A stretch of DNA of 64,000 nt from Tabrizicola aquatica (GTDB lineage Bacteria; Pseudomonadota; Alphaproteobacteria; Rhodobacterales; Rhodobacteraceae): contig NZ_PJON01000005.1 of NCBI RefSeq assembly GCF_002900975.1, forward strand, positions 186,001 through 250,000, written 5' to 3'. Below are positions 45,680 through 58,990 of this stretch, piece by piece. Made by a program: the position numbers and the translations under genes. The first letter of the stretch is position 1; each line of letters starts with the position of its first letter. The notes beneath the pieces were generated by a model that saw only the letters and a list, made by a program, of their open reading frames with translations, made no database searches and was not told where the DNA came from.

Positions 45680-46573
45680 ATGCGCGCGCTGTCGGACCTT
45701 GGCCGCCCCGTCGAGGGGGTGTTGTGGATGCTGGCCACCGGCGTCGCCTTTGTCGGCGTCAACGGGATCGTCCGGCATCTGGGCACCGATCTGCCGGCGG
45801 CGCAGTCGGCCTTCATCCGCTTTGCCTTCGGGCTGGTCTTTCTGGCGCCTGCGCTGCTGGCGATGCGAGGTACGGCGCTGCCCAAGGGGATCTGGCCCCT
45901 GTTCCTGTGGCGGGGCGGGCTGCATGTCGCGGCGGTGATCTTCTGGTTCTGGGCCATGGCGCGGGTTCCGGTGGCCGAGATGGCGGCAATCGGGTTCCTG
46001 AACCCGGTGATCGTGCTGGTGATCGCGGGGCTTTTGCTGGGCGAGGGGTTGGGCAAGGGGCGGGTCGTCAGTGTCCTTGTGGCGCTGGCGGGGGCGCTGA
46101 TCGTGCTGCGGCCGGGGCTGCGCGAGGTGAGCCCAGGGCATCTGTCGCAGCTGGCGGCGACGGTCTGCTTTGCGGTGAGCTATATCTTTGCCAAGCGGTT
46201 AAGCGGGATGGCCCCGGCCTCGGTCGTGGTGGGGGTCTTGTCGGTGACGGTGGCACTGGGGCTTTTGCCCATCGCGCTGTGGGTCTGGCAGCCGGTGAGC
46301 GGGGTGCAACTGGCCTGGCTGGCGGCGGTCGCGGCGCTGGCGACGCTGGGGCATTACACGATGACGCGGGCCTTCAGCGCCGCCCCACTGGCGGTGACGC
46401 AGCCGGTAACCTTTTTGCAGATCCTGTGGGCGACGCTGCTGGGCGCCATGGTCTTTGGCGAGGCGGTGGACGGGTTCGTGGTCCTGGGGGGCGCGCTGAT
46501 CGTAGGCGCGGTTTCGCTGAACACCTGGGCCGAGGCGCGCCGGGGCCGTATCCCGCCGCAGCCCGAGCCTTGA
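45680..46573 (+). CDS. EamA/DMT-family permease
   Basis: 297 residues from ATG 45680 (AAGG seven bases upstream). Ten helices in two EamA halves; F-W-F-W-A-M-A-R-V-P-V-A-E near residue 92 and V-T-Q-P-V-T-F-L-Q-I-L-W-A near 240 are typical of a RhaT/YdcZ-like branch common in Rhodobacterales. The substrate is unknown. It follows lysE by 20 bases and may be co-transcribed. Confidence 0.87.
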   Translation: MRALSDLGRPVEGVLWMLATGVAFVGVNGIVRHLGTDLPAAQSAFIRFAFGLVFLAPALLAMRGTALPKGIWPLFLWRGGLHVAAVIFWFWAMARVPVAEMAAIGFLNPVIVLVIAGLLLGEGLGKGRVVSVLVALAGALIVLRPGLREVSPGHLSQLAATVCFAVSYIFAKRLSGMAPASVVVGVLSVTVALGLLPIALWVWQPVSGVQLAWLAAVAALATLGHYTMTRAFSAAPLAVTQPVTFLQILWATLLGAMVFGEAVDGFVVLGGALIVGAVSLNTWAEARRGRIPPQPEP

Positions 46574-46700
46574 GGCCGGGTGGGCGGATCGCCCACCTTG
46601 CGCTGTTGCGTCGGTGCGGGGGCCAGCGCGCGCCAAGGTCAGCCGGTGTTGACGCCTTTTCCCTAGGGTCGCGGGCCACGGCGATCCTGCGGAGGTATCC

Positions 46701-49118
46701 ATGCCCGACGAAACGACGATCCTGTCGCTGCCCCTGATCCTTCCGGCGCAGGCGCAGAAACACGTCACCCATAACGAAGCGTTGGCGCAGTTGGACCTGA
46801 TCGTCCAGCTGACGGTCATCGACCGGGTGCAGACCACGGCTCCGGCGCTGCCGGCGGTCGGCGACCGGCATATCGTGGCGGCGGGGGCGACGGGGCCCTG
46901 GGTCGGGCAATCCGGGCGCATCGCGCTTTACACCGCGACTGGCTGGCAGTTCACCCAGGCCCTGCCCGGCTGGCGCGCGCATGTCCTGGCCGAGGGCCAG
47001 ACGGCGGTCTTTGACGGGCTGTCCTGGACGGCGCTGTCGGATGGCGAGCTGGAGGTGTCGCGGCTTGGCGTCTCGGCCAGCCCGGATGGGGTGAACCGAC
47101 TGGCGGTCTCCGCGCCGGCGACGCTTTTGAACCATGCGGGGGCGGGGCATCAGCTGAAGCTGAACAAGGCCACGGCGGGGGATACCGCAAGCCTGTTGTT
47201 CCAGACCGGATTCGGCGGGCGGGCCGAGATGGGGACGGCCGGGTCGGATGATTTCAGCGTCAAGGTCAGCGCGGATGGCGCGACCTGGTTCACCGGGCTG
47301 GAGGCGGACGGGGCCACGGGCGAGGTGACCCTGCCGCAGCCCTTGCATCTGGGCGGCCAGGCGGTTGATCCGGCGACCCCGGTCGATGGGACGCTGTGGC
47401 TGAATACCACCACGGGCGAGGTGAAGGTCCGCTCGGCCGGGGCGACGCTGCCGCTGGGCGGGGGTGGCGGGGTGACGGACGGGGACAAGGGCGACATCAG
47501 CGTCTCGGGCAGCGGCGCGGTCTGGAGCATCGACGCGGGGGCGGTGACGCTGGACAAGCTGGCGCCGATGGCGACCGACAGTCTGCTTGGCCGCGACACG
47601 GCGGGCACGGGCGCGCCGGAAGTGCTGAGCCCGGCGCAGGCGCGGAGCATCCTGAACGTGGCGGATGGGGCCACAGCGAACGCCAGCGATGCGGCGTTGC
47701 GCGACCGGGCGACGCATACGGGCACGCAGGCCGCCGCGACGAACGGCGATTTTGCCGAGGCGGTGGATGACCGGGTGGCCGGGCTGCTGGTGCCGGGGGC
47801 GAACATCAGCCTTGCCTACAACGACACGGCCGGGACGCTGACGGTGTCTGCCACGGCTGGCGGGGTGACGGACGGGGACAAGGGCGACATCACCGTTTCG
47901 GGCAGCGGGGCGGTCTGGAGCATCGACGCCGGGGCGGTGACGAACGCCAAGCTGGACGACATGGCCAGCGGCACGATCAAGGGCCGCGTCGCGGCGGGGG
48001 CGGGTGCCCCGCAAGACCTGACGGGCGCGCAGGTGACGGCGCTTTTGGACGACTTCACCAGCACGACCAAGGGTGTGGTGCCGGCCTCGGGCGGGGGGAC
48101 GGCGAATTTTCTGCGGGCGGATGGGACCTGGGCGGCCCCGGCCGGCGCTGGTGGTGGATCGGGCGACGTGGTCGGCCCGGCGAGTGCCACGGACCGGGCG
48201 CTGGTCCGCTTTGACGGCACGACCGGCAAGCTGGTTAGCGCAGGCGACGTGACGCTGAGCGACGGCGGCGTGTTGACCCTGCCCACCGCGACCCTGCCAC
48301 CAGCGCCGGATGCCGGAAAGCTGGCGATGTATGCCCGCTCGGTCGGCGGGCGCATGTTGCCGGTGGTGATGGGGCCGTCGGGCCTGGATTCGCCGCTGCA
48401 GCCGCATCTGGGCCTGAACCGTGCGGTCTGGTGGATTCCGCATGGCAACAGCAGCACCGCCTTCACCGCGATGGGCATGACCGTCACCGCGACCGGCACG
48501 GCGACTGCGATGAACGTGTCCACCGGGTCGCTGTTCACCATGATGCGGCGGATTGGCTATCGGGTGACCACGGCGTCGACGACGGCGGTGGTGTGCTGGC
48601 GCGGATCGGCGAACCAGCATTCGGTCGGCGGGACGATTGCGGGGCTGGGCGGGTTCCACATGATTGCGCGCTGGGGCGGGGACACCGGCATGAGCAACGC
48701 CAGCCACCGCTGCTTTGTCGGCCTGCGCCCCACCGCGACGCCCACGGATGTGAACCCGTCCACTTTGACGAACATCGTCGGGGTGGGCTACGACGCTGCC
48801 GACACGACCTTCCACGTGATGACCAACGACGGCAGCGGGTCCGCCACCAAGGTCAACCTGGGCGCGGGCTTCCCCAAGCCCAATGTGGACGCGCAGGATG
48901 TCTATGAGCTTGCCCTGTTCTCGCCGCCCGGAACGGTGCAACTGGTCAACTACCGGCTGCGCAACCTGACCACAGGGGCCGAGGCGGCCGGGACGGTCAC
49001 CTCGGACCTGCCGTCGGCAACGACGCTGATGGCACCCTACATGCTGTTGAGCGTGGGGGGCGTCTCGTCGGTCATCGGCCTGTCGGTCAAGTGCATCTAC
49101 ATCGAGACGGATTACTGA
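46701..49118 (+). CDS. DUF2793 fibre-like protein
   Basis: 805 residues. The first ~110 residues ([22 protein letters not shown]) are the DUF2793 domain. A Gly/Ala/Thr-rich middle follows with two related ~120-residue units that both open V-T-D-G-D-K-G-D-I, near residues 257 and 390, then a C-terminal beta-rich domain. No signal peptide is seen. Such architecture is typical of phage or gene-transfer-agent tail fibres and spikes; DUF2793 occurs in those of Rhodobacter. No other structural phage gene is here. Confidence 0.82.
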   Translation: MPDETTILSLPLILPAQAQKHVTHNEALAQLDLIVQLTVIDRVQTTAPALPAVGDRHIVAAGATGPWVGQSGRIALYTATGWQFTQALPGWRAHVLAEGQTAVFDGLSWTALSDGELEVSRLGVSASPDGVNRLAVSAPATLLNHAGAGHQLKLNKATAGDTASLLFQTGFGGRAEMGTAGSDDFSVKVSADGATWFTGLEADGATGEVTLPQPLHLGGQAVDPATPVDGTLWLNTTTGEVKVRSAGATLPLGGGGGVTDGDKGDISVSGSGAVWSIDAGAVTLDKLAPMATDSLLGRDTAGTGAPEVLSPAQARSILNVADGATANASDAALRDRATHTGTQAAATNGDFAEAVDDRVAGLLVPGANISLAYNDTAGTLTVSATAGGVTDGDKGDITVSGSGAVWSIDAGAVTNAKLDDMASGTIKGRVAAGAGAPQDLTGAQVTALLDDFTSTTKGVVPASGGGTANFLRADGTWAAPAGAGGGSGDVVGPASATDRALVRFDGTTGKLVSAGDVTLSDGGVLTLPTATLPPAPDAGKLAMYARSVGGRMLPVVMGPSGLDSPLQPHLGLNRAVWWIPHGNSSTAFTAMGMTVTATGTATAMNVSTGSLFTMMRRIGYRVTTASTTAVVCWRGSANQHSVGGTIAGLGGFHMIARWGGDTGMSNASHRCFVGLRPTATPTDVNPSTLTNIVGVGYDAADTTFHVMTNDGSGSATKVNLGAGFPKPNVDAQDVYELALFSPPGTVQLVNYRLRNLTTGAEAAGTVTSDLPSATTLMAPYMLLSVGGVSSVIGLSVKCIYIETDY

Positions 49119-49120
49119 GC

Positions 49121-49492
49121 ATGGCAAGGTACCACGTCCTGCTGAACGCCGTTGGCGAGCCGGTCTGGGTCGGCACCGAGCCGGTCGAGGGGGCGGTCGA
49201 GGTCGAGGCCGAGAGCCCGGCCTTCCTGGCTGCCCATGCGCTGGGCAGCGGCGGGCGCTGGGTCAGGCGCAAGCTGACCCCGCCGCCCGCACCGACGGCC
49301 GAGGAGCAGGCCGCCGCCCGTGCGGCCGAGCGCGAGGCCGCGCGGCAGGACCGGCGCGAGGCGGTGCGGGTGGCCATGGAGCAAGAGGCCGACCCGGTGT
49401 TCTTCGAGTGGCAGCGCGGCGAGGCGACCCAGGCGGACTGGCTGGCCGCGGTCGCCGCAGTGCGCGCACGGTTTCCCAAGCCCGAGGGCTGA
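49121..49492 (+). CDS. Small hypothetical protein coupled to the DUF2793 gene
   Basis: 123 residues from ATG 49121, two bases after the fibre gene. The N-terminal half is a beta-rich unit (YHVLLNAVGEPVWVGTEPVEG...), the C-terminal half a charged helix (EEQAAARAAEREAARQDRRE). It resembles in layout the short proteins encoded after phage tail fibres, some of which are assembly chaperones. I do not recognise the family. Confidence 0.65.
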   Translation: MARYHVLLNAVGEPVWVGTEPVEGAVEVEAESPAFLAAHALGSGGRWVRRKLTPPPAPTAEEQAAARAAEREAARQDRREAVRVAMEQEADPVFFEWQRGEATQADWLAAVAAVRARFPKPEG

Positions 49493-49570
49493 AGCCCCGC
49501 CCATGGCGGAGTTTGACAGGCGCCACGGGCCTGCATAGACAGGTCTGTGGTCGTTTGAAGGACGTGCAAC

Positions 49571-50875
49571 ATGCGCATTGCGATGATCGGAACGGGCTAT
49601 GTGGGGCTGGTCTCGGGCGCGTGCTTTTCGGATTTCGGGCATGACGTGATCTGCGTCGACCGGGACGCCGGCAAGATCGAGCGGCTGAACCGCGGCGAGG
49701 TGCCGATCTTCGAGCCGGGTCTTGCGGCGCTGATCGCCAAGAACACGGCCGCCGGGCGGCTGTCGTTCACGACCGACCTGGTTGCCGCCGTGGACGGGGC
49801 CGAGGCCGTGTTCATCGCCGTGGGCACCCCGACGCGGCGCGGCGATGGCCATGCCGACCTGACCTATGTGATGGCCGCCGCCGAAGAGATCGGGCGCGCG
49901 CTGACCGGCCACGCGGTGGTGGTGACCAAGTCCACCGTCCCGGTCGGCACCAACCGCAAGGTCGCCGAGACGATCCGCGCGGCGAACCCTCAGGCAAAGT
50001 TCGACGTCGCCTCGAACCCCGAATTCCTGCGCGAAGGTGCGGCGATCGACGATTTCATGCGCCCCGACCGGGTGGTGATCGGCGTCGAAAGCCAGAAGGC
50101 GCGCAAGGTGATGGCCGAGCTTTATCGCCCCCTCTCGCTGCGCGATTTCCCGGTGGTCTATACCGACCTGGAAAGCGCCGAGATGATCAAATACGCAGCC
50201 AACGCCTTTCTTGCGACCAAGATCACCTTCATCAACGAAATTGCCGCCCTGTGCGAAAGGGTCGGCGCGGATGTGAAGGCCGTGGCCAAGGGCATGGGCA
50301 TGGACGGCCGCATCGGCGACAAGTTCCTGCATGCTGGCCCGGGCTATGGCGGAAGCTGTTTCCCAAAGGATACCAAGGCATTGGCCCGGATCGGCCAGGA
50401 CCATTCGGTGCCGTTGCAGATCGTCGAGGCCGTGATCAAGGTCAACGATGAGGTCAAGCGGCGGATGATCGACAAGATCGTCGACGCCTGCGACGGCACG
50501 CTGCGCGACCAGACCATCGCGGTCCTGGGCGTGACCTTCAAGCCGAACACCGACGACATGCGCGACGCGCCCTCGCTGACCATCGTGCCGGCGCTGGTCG
50601 GCGCGGGGGCGAAGGTGCGGGTCTGCGATCCCCAGGGCCAGCACGAGGGGACCGCGCTGTTGCCGGGCGTCAAGTGGGTCGACAACCCCTATCAGGCCGC
50701 CACCGGTGCCGATCTGGTCATCCTTCTGACCGAGTGGAACGAGTTCCGCGGCCTGGACCTGGCCAAGCTGGCGCGCAAGATGACGGTCCCCCGTATGGCG
50801 GATCTGCGCAACATCTATGACCGGGCCGAGGTGCTGGAAGCCGGCTTTGCCACCTATGTCGCTGTCGGCCGCTAG
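49571..50875 (+). CDS. ugd: UDP-glucose 6-dehydrogenase
   Basis: Oxidises UDP-glucose to UDP-glucuronate for exopolysaccharide or lipid-linked sugars. 434 residues: NAD fold G-T-G-Y-V-G at 8-13, catalytic Cys near residue 261 in [10 protein letters not shown], and the C-terminal domain with the second Rossmann fold. It starts at ATG 49571 and has its own short upstream region. Confidence 0.96.
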   Translation: MRIAMIGTGYVGLVSGACFSDFGHDVICVDRDAGKIERLNRGEVPIFEPGLAALIAKNTAAGRLSFTTDLVAAVDGAEAVFIAVGTPTRRGDGHADLTYVMAAAEEIGRALTGHAVVVTKSTVPVGTNRKVAETIRAANPQAKFDVASNPEFLREGAAIDDFMRPDRVVIGVESQKARKVMAELYRPLSLRDFPVVYTDLESAEMIKYAANAFLATKITFINEIAALCERVGADVKAVAKGMGMDGRIGDKFLHAGPGYGGSCFPKDTKALARIGQDHSVPLQIVEAVIKVNDEVKRRMIDKIVDACDGTLRDQTIAVLGVTFKPNTDDMRDAPSLTIVPALVGAGAKVRVCDPQGQHEGTALLPGVKWVDNPYQAATGADLVILLTEWNEFRGLDLAKLARKMTVPRMADLRNIYDRAEVLEAGFATYVAVGR

Positions 50876-50982
50876 ATCGCAATTGCCGAAAATCCGGTGC
50901 AAAGGTCCGATTTCCGCCCGGATGCCTTCAGCCTGAAGTAACGACGCTCTGCCAGCCTGATCCCTGGGTATATAGGGTCTGT

Positions 50983-53900
50983 GTGGGGCTCGGGGTGTTC
51001 AACGTCCATGTTGTGGAGACGTTCACGGCTGCGCCGCTGAACATGGTCTCTGGCATTTCTGATATGGAACTGGTGGTGCGGGGTGGGAACCTCGTGCTGT
51101 ACACGGCCACGCGTGCGGGCGGGGGCGTCCTGGCGCTGGACGTGGACGGCGCGATGACGCTGGTCGACCAGGAAAACATGGCCGCCGGCACGACGCTGCC
51201 GGCGCCGGCCGGGCTGGACCTGCTGACAGTGAACGGGGCGCAGCATTTGGTGGTATCGGGTGCGCACCAGTCCGGGGTGCGCACGTTTTCGCTGCAGGCC
51301 GACGGGGCGCTGGTTACCGGTTTGCAGCTGCCCGGCAGCCTGACCGGCACGATCTGCGCCCAGACTGTCGTCCAGGTCGGCGGCGCGACCTTCTTCTACG
51401 CCGCCCGTCCGGGCGAAGCGACGGTCCACGCCTATGCGGTCTCGGCCTCGGGCGCGATGACCCAGCTTGCGCCGCGGGTGATGGCCGGGCCGCAACCGGG
51501 AATCGACATTTCGGCCATGACCTCGGTCCGCGTCGGGGCGGATACCTTTCTGGTCAGCCTGTCCCTGGGCGCCGATGTGGTGCGCGCCTTCCGCATCCAG
51601 CCGGACGGCACCCTGGCGACCCCCACGGTGCTTGGCGCCCCACAGGGCCTGGGCATGGCCAACCCTTCGGATGTCGAGGTGGTGGAGGTCGGGGGGCGCA
51701 GCTACCTGCTGGTCGCCGCCTCCGGCTCATCCTCGGTCAGCGTGATCGAGATCGCGGCCGGCGGGGTGATGCGGGCGGCCGACCATGTGATCGACACGCT
51801 GGACACGCGCTTTCAGGGCGTCCAGGCGATCGAGACCGTGACGATCGGCGACCGCGTGCTGGTGATCGCCGGTGGCGCGGACGGCGGGATCACCGTGATG
51901 CTGCTGACGCCCGAGGGGCTGCTGCTTCCCGTCGGCCAGCAGCTGCACCTGCCGGGCCTGGCGCTGGACAACATCACCGCGATGACGGCGCGGGTGGTGG
52001 ACGGCAAGGTCGACCTTTTCGTCGCCAGCGAAGGCGCCGGCATCACCCGGCTGCAGATCGATCCCGGCCCGCTCGCCCCGATGATCCAGGGCGGGGCCGA
52101 GGCCGCCAGCCTGACCGGAAGTGCCGCAGGCGACCTGATCCTGGGGGGCGAGGGGGACGAGACGATCCGCGGCGAAGGCGGCGCCGACATCCTGATCGAC
52201 GGTGCGGGCAATGATGTGCTGTACGGCGGGGCCGGGGCGGACCTCTTCGTCCTGTCGGCGGATGGGAACACCGACACGATCCAGGATTTCCAGTTGGGAA
52301 TCGACAAGATCGACCTGTCCGCCTGGGGCCGCATCCACGCGCTGTCCAGCCTTGCGATCACCGCCACGGCCACCGGCGCAAGCATCAGCTATGGCGACGA
52401 AGTGCTTGAAATCCGGTCGGCGAACGGCCTGCCGATCCTGCCGCAGGCCTTCCGTGCGACCGATTTCGTCGGCCTCTGGCATGCGCTGCCCGATCCGGCC
52501 TATGCCGACGACCAGATCCGCGGCACCGCCCAGATCGACTCGCTGGTGGGCACCGATGGCGACGACATGTTCATGGTCACCGTTGGCCCCGATACCCTGG
52601 TCGGCGGCGCGGGCTTCGACCGCATCGCCTTTTCCGAGGCGTTGGCAGGCGTCCGGGTCAACCTGCAGTCGCCCCACCTGAACCTGGGCCTCGCCCAGGG
52701 CCAGGTCTTTCTGGGCATCGAAGGCGTCATCGGCTCACGCTTCAACGACAGCCTGACCGGCGACAGCGGCCAGAACCTGCTGGACGGCAGCGACGGGGCG
52801 GACCGGATCTGGGGGCTGGCCGGGTCCGACAGCCTCTACGGCGGCGCGGGCAACGACACGATCTCGGGCGGCCTGGGGGCCGACCTTATCGACGGTGGTG
52901 CCGGCCGCGACCGTGCCAGCTATCGCGAAGCGGCCGAGGGCGTCCGACTGGACCTCTTCGCCCCCGGCCTCAACGCAGGTGAGGCGGCCGGCGATCTTTT
53001 CATCGCGATCGAGGAATTCGAAGGCAGCATTCACGCCGATACCCTGTCCGGCGACCACCTGGCGAACATCCTGTTCGGTGTCGGCGGCAACGATCTGGTC
53101 GAAGGCCGGGGCGGCAACGATTCGCTCTACGGCAACGATGGCTCGGACACGCTGGTCGGCGGGGCGGGGGCCGACCGGCTGGAGGGGAACGCAGGCCTGG
53201 ACTACGCCAGCTATGCCGACAGCAGCACCGGCCTGACGCTGGACCTCAAGACGCCCAGCCTGTCCTCGGGTGACGCGGCGGGCGATACCTTCATCACCAT
53301 CGAGGGCTTCCTGCTGACCGCCTTCAACGACCGCTTCTTCGGCTCGGACGGCGGCGATCTGGTCGATGGCCGCGCCGGCAACGATACGCTGGACGGCCGC
53401 CTTGGCGCCGACTGGCTGGCGGGGGGTGCGGGGAATGACCTTCTTTACGGCGGCGAGGGGGATGACACGCTGTTGGGCGGGGCCGGGGCGGACCGGCTGG
53501 AGGGGGGTCTGGGGCGCGACCGGGTCAGCCATGCCGATGCGACGGCGGGGGTCCGGGCCGACCTTGCGGCACCGGCGGGCAACCTGGGCGATGCGCGGGG
53601 CGACCTCTATCTGGGGATCGAGGACCTTGAGGGCTCGGCCTTCGCCGATGCGCTTCTGGGTGACGCGCTGGCGAACCTGGTGCTGGGGCTGGAGGGGTCT
53701 GACAGCCTCTGGGGCCGGGCGGGCAACGACACGCTGGACGGCGGGGCGGGGGACGACACGCTCTTGGGCGGCCTCGGCGCCGACACGCTGATCGGCGGCG
53801 CGGGGCTGGACCTGGCGAGCTACGGCGAGACGACGACGGTGCTGCGGATCGACCTGGCCGATCCCGGGCAGAACACCGGCGAGGCGGCGGGGGATGTCTA

Positions 53901-55980
53901 TCTCGGGATCGAGGGGCTGATCGGCGGGGCCGGGGCCGACACCATGGCGGGCGACGCGGCGGCGAACCTTTTGCTGGGCGGGGCGGGCAACGACCAGATC
54001 CGCGGCCGCGACGGCGACGACAGCCTGGACGGGGGCCTGGGCCATGACAGCCTCTGGGGCGATGCGGGCGCGGACAGCCTGTGGGGCGCGGCGGGCGACG
54101 ACCAGCTGTGGGGCGGGGCGGGGGACGACCGGCTTTATGGCGGGGACGGCAACGACAGCCTGTGGTCCGGGGCGGGGGCGGACCTGATCGAGGGCGGCCT
54201 GGGGCTCGACACCGCGCTCTGGCTCGACGCGACCGAGGGGATGGTGCTGGACCTGGCCGACCAGGGCCGCAACGCCGGGGCGGCGGCGGGCGACAGCCTG
54301 GCGGGGGTCGAGGCGGTGGTGGCGACCGGCCTTGACGACCGGCTGGCGGGCGACAGCCTGGCCAACAGCTTCCGGGGCGAGGGCGGGGCGGACTGGCTGG
54401 CGGGCGGGGCGGGGAATGACCTTCTTTACGGCGGCGAGGGGGATGACACGCTGTTGGGCGGGGCCGGGGCGGACCGGCTGGAGGGGGGTCTGGGGCGCGA
54501 CCGGGTCAGCCATGCCGATGCGACGGCGGGGGTGCGGGCCGACCTTGCGGCACCGGCGGGCAACCTGGGCGATGCGCGGGGCGACCTCTATCTGGGGATC
54601 GAGGACCTGGAGGGCTCGGCCTTCGCCGATGCGCTTCTGGGCGACGCGCTGGCGAACCTGGTGCTGGGGCTGGAGGGGTCCGACAGCCTTTGGGGCCGGG
54701 CGGGCAACGACACGCTGGACGGCGGCGCGGGGGACGACACGCTCTTGGGCGGCCTCGGCGCCGACACGCTGATCGGCGGCGCGGGGCTGGACCTGGCCAG
54801 CTACGGCGAATTCACCACTGCCGTCCTGATCGATCTGGCCGACCCGTCGCGCAATCGGGGCGAGGCGGCATTGGATATCCTGATCGAGATCGAAAATCTG
54901 GCCGGGACCTCGGCCGCGGATTCGCTATACGGCGATGACCTGGGCAATCTGCTTCTTGGCGGGGCCGGCAATGACCTGCTGTTCGGCCGGACGGGCGCTG
55001 ACAGCCTGGAAGGCGAGGCGGGCGACGACTTTCTGGAGGGTGGTGAGGGCAACGATTTTCTGAGTGGCGGAGTGGGCAACGACCGGCTTTATGGCGGATC
55101 GGGCGACGACGTGCTGATCGGGGGGGCCGGGCGCGACCTTCTGGACGGGGGCGAGGGGTATGATCTGGCCAGCTACCGCACGGCGACCGCAGCGGTCGGG
55201 ATCGACCTGTTGCAGCCCGGCCTGAACAGTGGCGATGCCCTGGGCGATGTCCTGATCGGGATCGAGGCCTATGAACTGGGGTTCGGCAACGATCGCTTCC
55301 TGGGCAGTCTGGCGAATGATCGTGTCAACGGCCTGGCCGGAAACGATATGCTGGACGGACGGGCAGGCGATGACTGGCTGGCCGGCGGGGCGGGCAATGA
55401 CTCGCTGTATGGCGGCGGGGGCGATGACTGGCTGCTGGGCGGCGCGGGCAATGACCGGCTGGACGGCGGGGCAGGGCTGGACATTGCCAGCTATGCGGAC
55501 GCGACGGCGGGCGTCGTGGCGGATCTGGCCACCCCCGCACTGAACCAGGGCGACGCGCGGGGCGATCTGTACATCGGGATCGAGGGGCTGGAAGGCTCGG
55601 CCCTGAACGACAGTCTGGCGGGCGACGGCGGGTCCAATCGGCTGCTGGGCGGGGCGGGCAATGACAGTCTCTCGGGCCGGGCGGGCGATGACTGGCTGGA
55701 TGGCGGTGCAGGCGACGACTGGCTGACCGGCGGCACCGGGGCCGATACCTTCGTCTTTACCGGTGGCCGGGATGTGCTGACCGACTTCACCGAAGGCAGC
55801 GACCGGATCCAGCTGTCGGCCGATCTGTGGTCCGGCGATCCGCCCGAGGTGGAGGACCTGCTGGCCAGTGCGACGGTGACGGCAACCGGGGTGGTGATCG
55901 ACCTTGGCGCGGCGGGGACACTGGACATCCGGGGGATTTTCGACACATCACTTCTGGCCGACGATATCCAGTTCGTCTGA
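50983..55980 (+). CDS. Giant RTX calcium-binding protein with N-terminal beta propeller
   Basis: 1665 residues from GTG 50983 (GTG 50995 also possible; no good ribosome-binding site for either). Residues 1-~370 carry repeated blades (V[12 protein letters not shown] style) of a lactonase-like propeller. From ~375 on there are RTX nonapeptides (G-G-x-G-x-D-x-L) interleaved with about ten ~100-residue modules of the form D-x-A-S-Y ... D-L-A-x-P ... G-D-A-x-G-D. The last ~70 residues ([14 protein letters not shown]) form a type I secretion signal region. No signal peptide and no type I secretion gene is nearby. Probably a secreted adhesin. Confidence 0.92.
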   Translation: MGLGVFNVHVVETFTAAPLNMVSGISDMELVVRGGNLVLYTATRAGGGVLALDVDGAMTLVDQENMAAGTTLPAPAGLDLLTVNGAQHLVVSGAHQSGVRTFSLQADGALVTGLQLPGSLTGTICAQTVVQVGGATFFYAARPGEATVHAYAVSASGAMTQLAPRVMAGPQPGIDISAMTSVRVGADTFLVSLSLGADVVRAFRIQPDGTLATPTVLGAPQGLGMANPSDVEVVEVGGRSYLLVAASGSSSVSVIEIAAGGVMRAADHVIDTLDTRFQGVQAIETVTIGDRVLVIAGGADGGITVMLLTPEGLLLPVGQQLHLPGLALDNITAMTARVVDGKVDLFVASEGAGITRLQIDPGPLAPMIQGGAEAASLTGSAAGDLILGGEGDETIRGEGGADILIDGAGNDVLYGGAGADLFVLSADGNTDTIQDFQLGIDKIDLSAWGRIHALSSLAITATATGASISYGDEVLEIRSANGLPILPQAFRATDFVGLWHALPDPAYADDQIRGTAQIDSLVGTDGDDMFMVTVGPDTLVGGAGFDRIAFSEALAGVRVNLQSPHLNLGLAQGQVFLGIEGVIGSRFNDSLTGDSGQNLLDGSDGADRIWGLAGSDSLYGGAGNDTISGGLGADLIDGGAGRDRASYREAAEGVRLDLFAPGLNAGEAAGDLFIAIEEFEGSIHADTLSGDHLANILFGVGGNDLVEGRGGNDSLYGNDGSDTLVGGAGADRLEGNAGLDYASYADSSTGLTLDLKTPSLSSGDAAGDTFITIEGFLLTAFNDRFFGSDGGDLVDGRAGNDTLDGRLGADWLAGGAGNDLLYGGEGDDTLLGGAGADRLEGGLGRDRVSHADATAGVRADLAAPAGNLGDARGDLYLGIEDLEGSAFADALLGDALANLVLGLEGSDSLWGRAGNDTLDGGAGDDTLLGGLGADTLIGGAGLDLASYGETTTVLRIDLADPGQNTGEAAGDVYLGIEGLIGGAGADTMAGDAAANLLLGGAGNDQIRGRDGDDSLDGGLGHDSLWGDAGADSLWGAAGDDQLWGGAGDDRLYGGDGNDSLWSGAGADLIEGGLGLDTALWLDATEGMVLDLADQGRNAGAAAGDSLAGVEAVVATGLDDRLAGDSLANSFRGEGGADWLAGGAGNDLLYGGEGDDTLLGGAGADRLEGGLGRDRVSHADATAGVRADLAAPAGNLGDARGDLYLGIEDLEGSAFADALLGDALANLVLGLEGSDSLWGRAGNDTLDGGAGDDTLLGGLGADTLIGGAGLDLASYGEFTTAVLIDLADPSRNRGEAALDILIEIENLAGTSAADSLYGDDLGNLLLGGAGNDLLFGRTGADSLEGEAGDDFLEGGEGNDFLSGGVGNDRLYGGSGDDVLIGGAGRDLLDGGEGYDLASYRTATAAVGIDLLQPGLNSGDALGDVLIGIEAYELGFGNDRFLGSLANDRVNGLAGNDMLDGRAGDDWLAGGAGNDSLYGGGGDDWLLGGAGNDRLDGGAGLDIASYADATAGVVADLATPALNQGDARGDLYIGIEGLEGSALNDSLAGDGGSNRLLGGAGNDSLSGRAGDDWLDGGAGDDWLTGGTGADTFVFTGGRDVLTDFTEGSDRIQLSADLWSGDPPEVEDLLASATVTATGVVIDLGAAGTLDIRGIFDTSLLADDIQFV
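53411..53829 (+). repeat. 419-bp direct repeat within the RTX gene, copy 1
   Basis: Almost identical to 54392-54810, with an offset of exactly 981 bp (327 codons), so the frame is kept. It covers one RTX block plus one D-R-V-S-H module. This indicates recent in-frame duplication or gene conversion. Confidence 0.85.
54392..54810 (+). repeat. 419-bp direct repeat within the RTX gene, copy 2
   Basis: Second copy of the segment at 53411-53829, with only scattered differences, mostly at third codon positions. Recombination between the copies would remove or add 327 residues in frame. Confidence 0.85.
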
Positions 55981-55991
55981 CGGAGAGAGCG

Positions 55992-56975
55992 ATGACCAAG
56001 GTGCTGGTGACGGGCGGGGCGGGCTATATCGGGGCCCATGCCTGCAAGGCGCTGGCACGGGCGGGGTTCGTGCCGGTGGCCTTCGACAATCTGACGACCG
56101 GCTGGGCCGAGGCGGTGAAATGGGGCCCGCTGGTGCGGGGCGACCTGATGGACCGCGCCACGATCGACGCCGCCCTGGCCGAACATCGCCCGGTCGCCGT
56201 CCTGCATTTCGCGGCCCTGTCGCTGGTCGGCCAGTCGATGCAGGACCCCGGCCATTATTGGCGCGTCAATGTCGGCGGGGCCTTGAACCTGCTGGAGGCC
56301 TGTGCGGCGGCGGGCGTGCAGAATTTCGTCTTTTCGTCAACCTGCGCGACCTATGGCGACCAGGACGGGGTGCTGCTGACCGAGGACACGCCGCAGCGTC
56401 CGATCAACGCCTATGGCGGGTCGAAACTGGCGATCGAGGGCATGGTCCGCGATTTCGGCGCGGCCTTCGGGATCAACCATGTGATCTTCCGCTATTTCAA
56501 CGTGGCCGGTGCCGACCCCGAAGGCGAGGTCGGCGAACAGCACAGGCCCGAGACGCATCTGATCCCGCTGTTGCTCGATGCGGTGGCGGGCAAGCGCCCG
56601 GCGCTGACGCTGCATGGGACCGACTATCCGACGCCGGACGGCACCTGCGTGCGCGACTATGTCCATGTGACCGACCTGGCCCAGGCGCATGTTCTGGGGT
56701 TGCGGCGGCTTTTGGACGGGGCGGGCAACGGGATCTTCTGCCTGGGCACCGGACGCGGGTTTTCGGTGCGCGAGGTGATCGAGGCCAGCCGGATCGTCAC
56801 CAACCGCGAGGTGCCGGTGGTGATCGGCCCCCGCCGGGCGGGGGATGCGGCGGCGCTGGTCTCGTCGTCCACGCTTGCGGTGCAGGACTTGGGGTGGGAG
56901 CCGCAGCGTTCCACCCTGCGCCAGATGATCGGCGATGCCTGGGCCTGGGCGCAGAAACCGGGTTTCAGCGCCTGA
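55992..56975 (+). CDS. galE: UDP-glucose 4-epimerase
   Basis: Interconverts UDP-glucose and UDP-galactose. 327 residues from ATG 55992 with GGAGAGAG upstream. NAD fold G-G-A-G-Y-I-G at 8-14, catalytic Y141-G-G-S-K145, and the Y-F-N-V-A-G-A motif are present. It begins twelve bases after the RTX gene. With ugd it could supply sugar nucleotides for a surface polysaccharide. Confidence 0.95.
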   Translation: MTKVLVTGGAGYIGAHACKALARAGFVPVAFDNLTTGWAEAVKWGPLVRGDLMDRATIDAALAEHRPVAVLHFAALSLVGQSMQDPGHYWRVNVGGALNLLEACAAAGVQNFVFSSTCATYGDQDGVLLTEDTPQRPINAYGGSKLAIEGMVRDFGAAFGINHVIFRYFNVAGADPEGEVGEQHRPETHLIPLLLDAVAGKRPALTLHGTDYPTPDGTCVRDYVHVTDLAQAHVLGLRRLLDGAGNGIFCLGTGRGFSVREVIEASRIVTNREVPVVIGPRRAGDAAALVSSSTLAVQDLGWEPQRSTLRQMIGDAWAWAQKPGFSA

Positions 56976-57004
56976 TCCGGGCGCGGCGGCGATTTCCGTC
57001 CCGA

Positions 57005-58944
<1,940 letters not shown>

Positions 58945-58958
58945 CCGGGTGGCCCTGT

Positions 58959-58987
58959 CGTAGGGTGGGGTTCGACCCCACCTTACG
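58959..58987. terminator. GTAG-REP-type hairpin between convergent genes
   Basis: Arms CGTAGGGTGGGG and CCCCACCTTACG (one G-T pair) around TTCGA. It begins with GTAG like the palindromes at 6776-6856 and 33721-33748, and lies between the convergent SDR and cueR genes, where it could stop transcription from both sides. Confidence 0.6.
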
Positions 58988-58990
58988 CTG

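Noticed and set aside
46374-49127. 917-codon open frame on the minus strand
   Set aside because: Antisense to the DUF2793 gene; low-complexity Arg/His/Gln translation and no motif.
49112-50902. 596-codon open frame on the minus strand
   Set aside because: Shadow of ugd and the small gene before it; no recognisable protein.
52735-54513. 592-codon open frame antisense to the RTX gene
   Set aside because: It mirrors the RTX repeat (Val/Ala/Pro/Arg runs) and has no independent coding signal.
52130-55760. Regular short repeats suggestive of a CRISPR array
   Set aside because: They encode in-frame RTX nonapeptides; there are no constant-length spacers.
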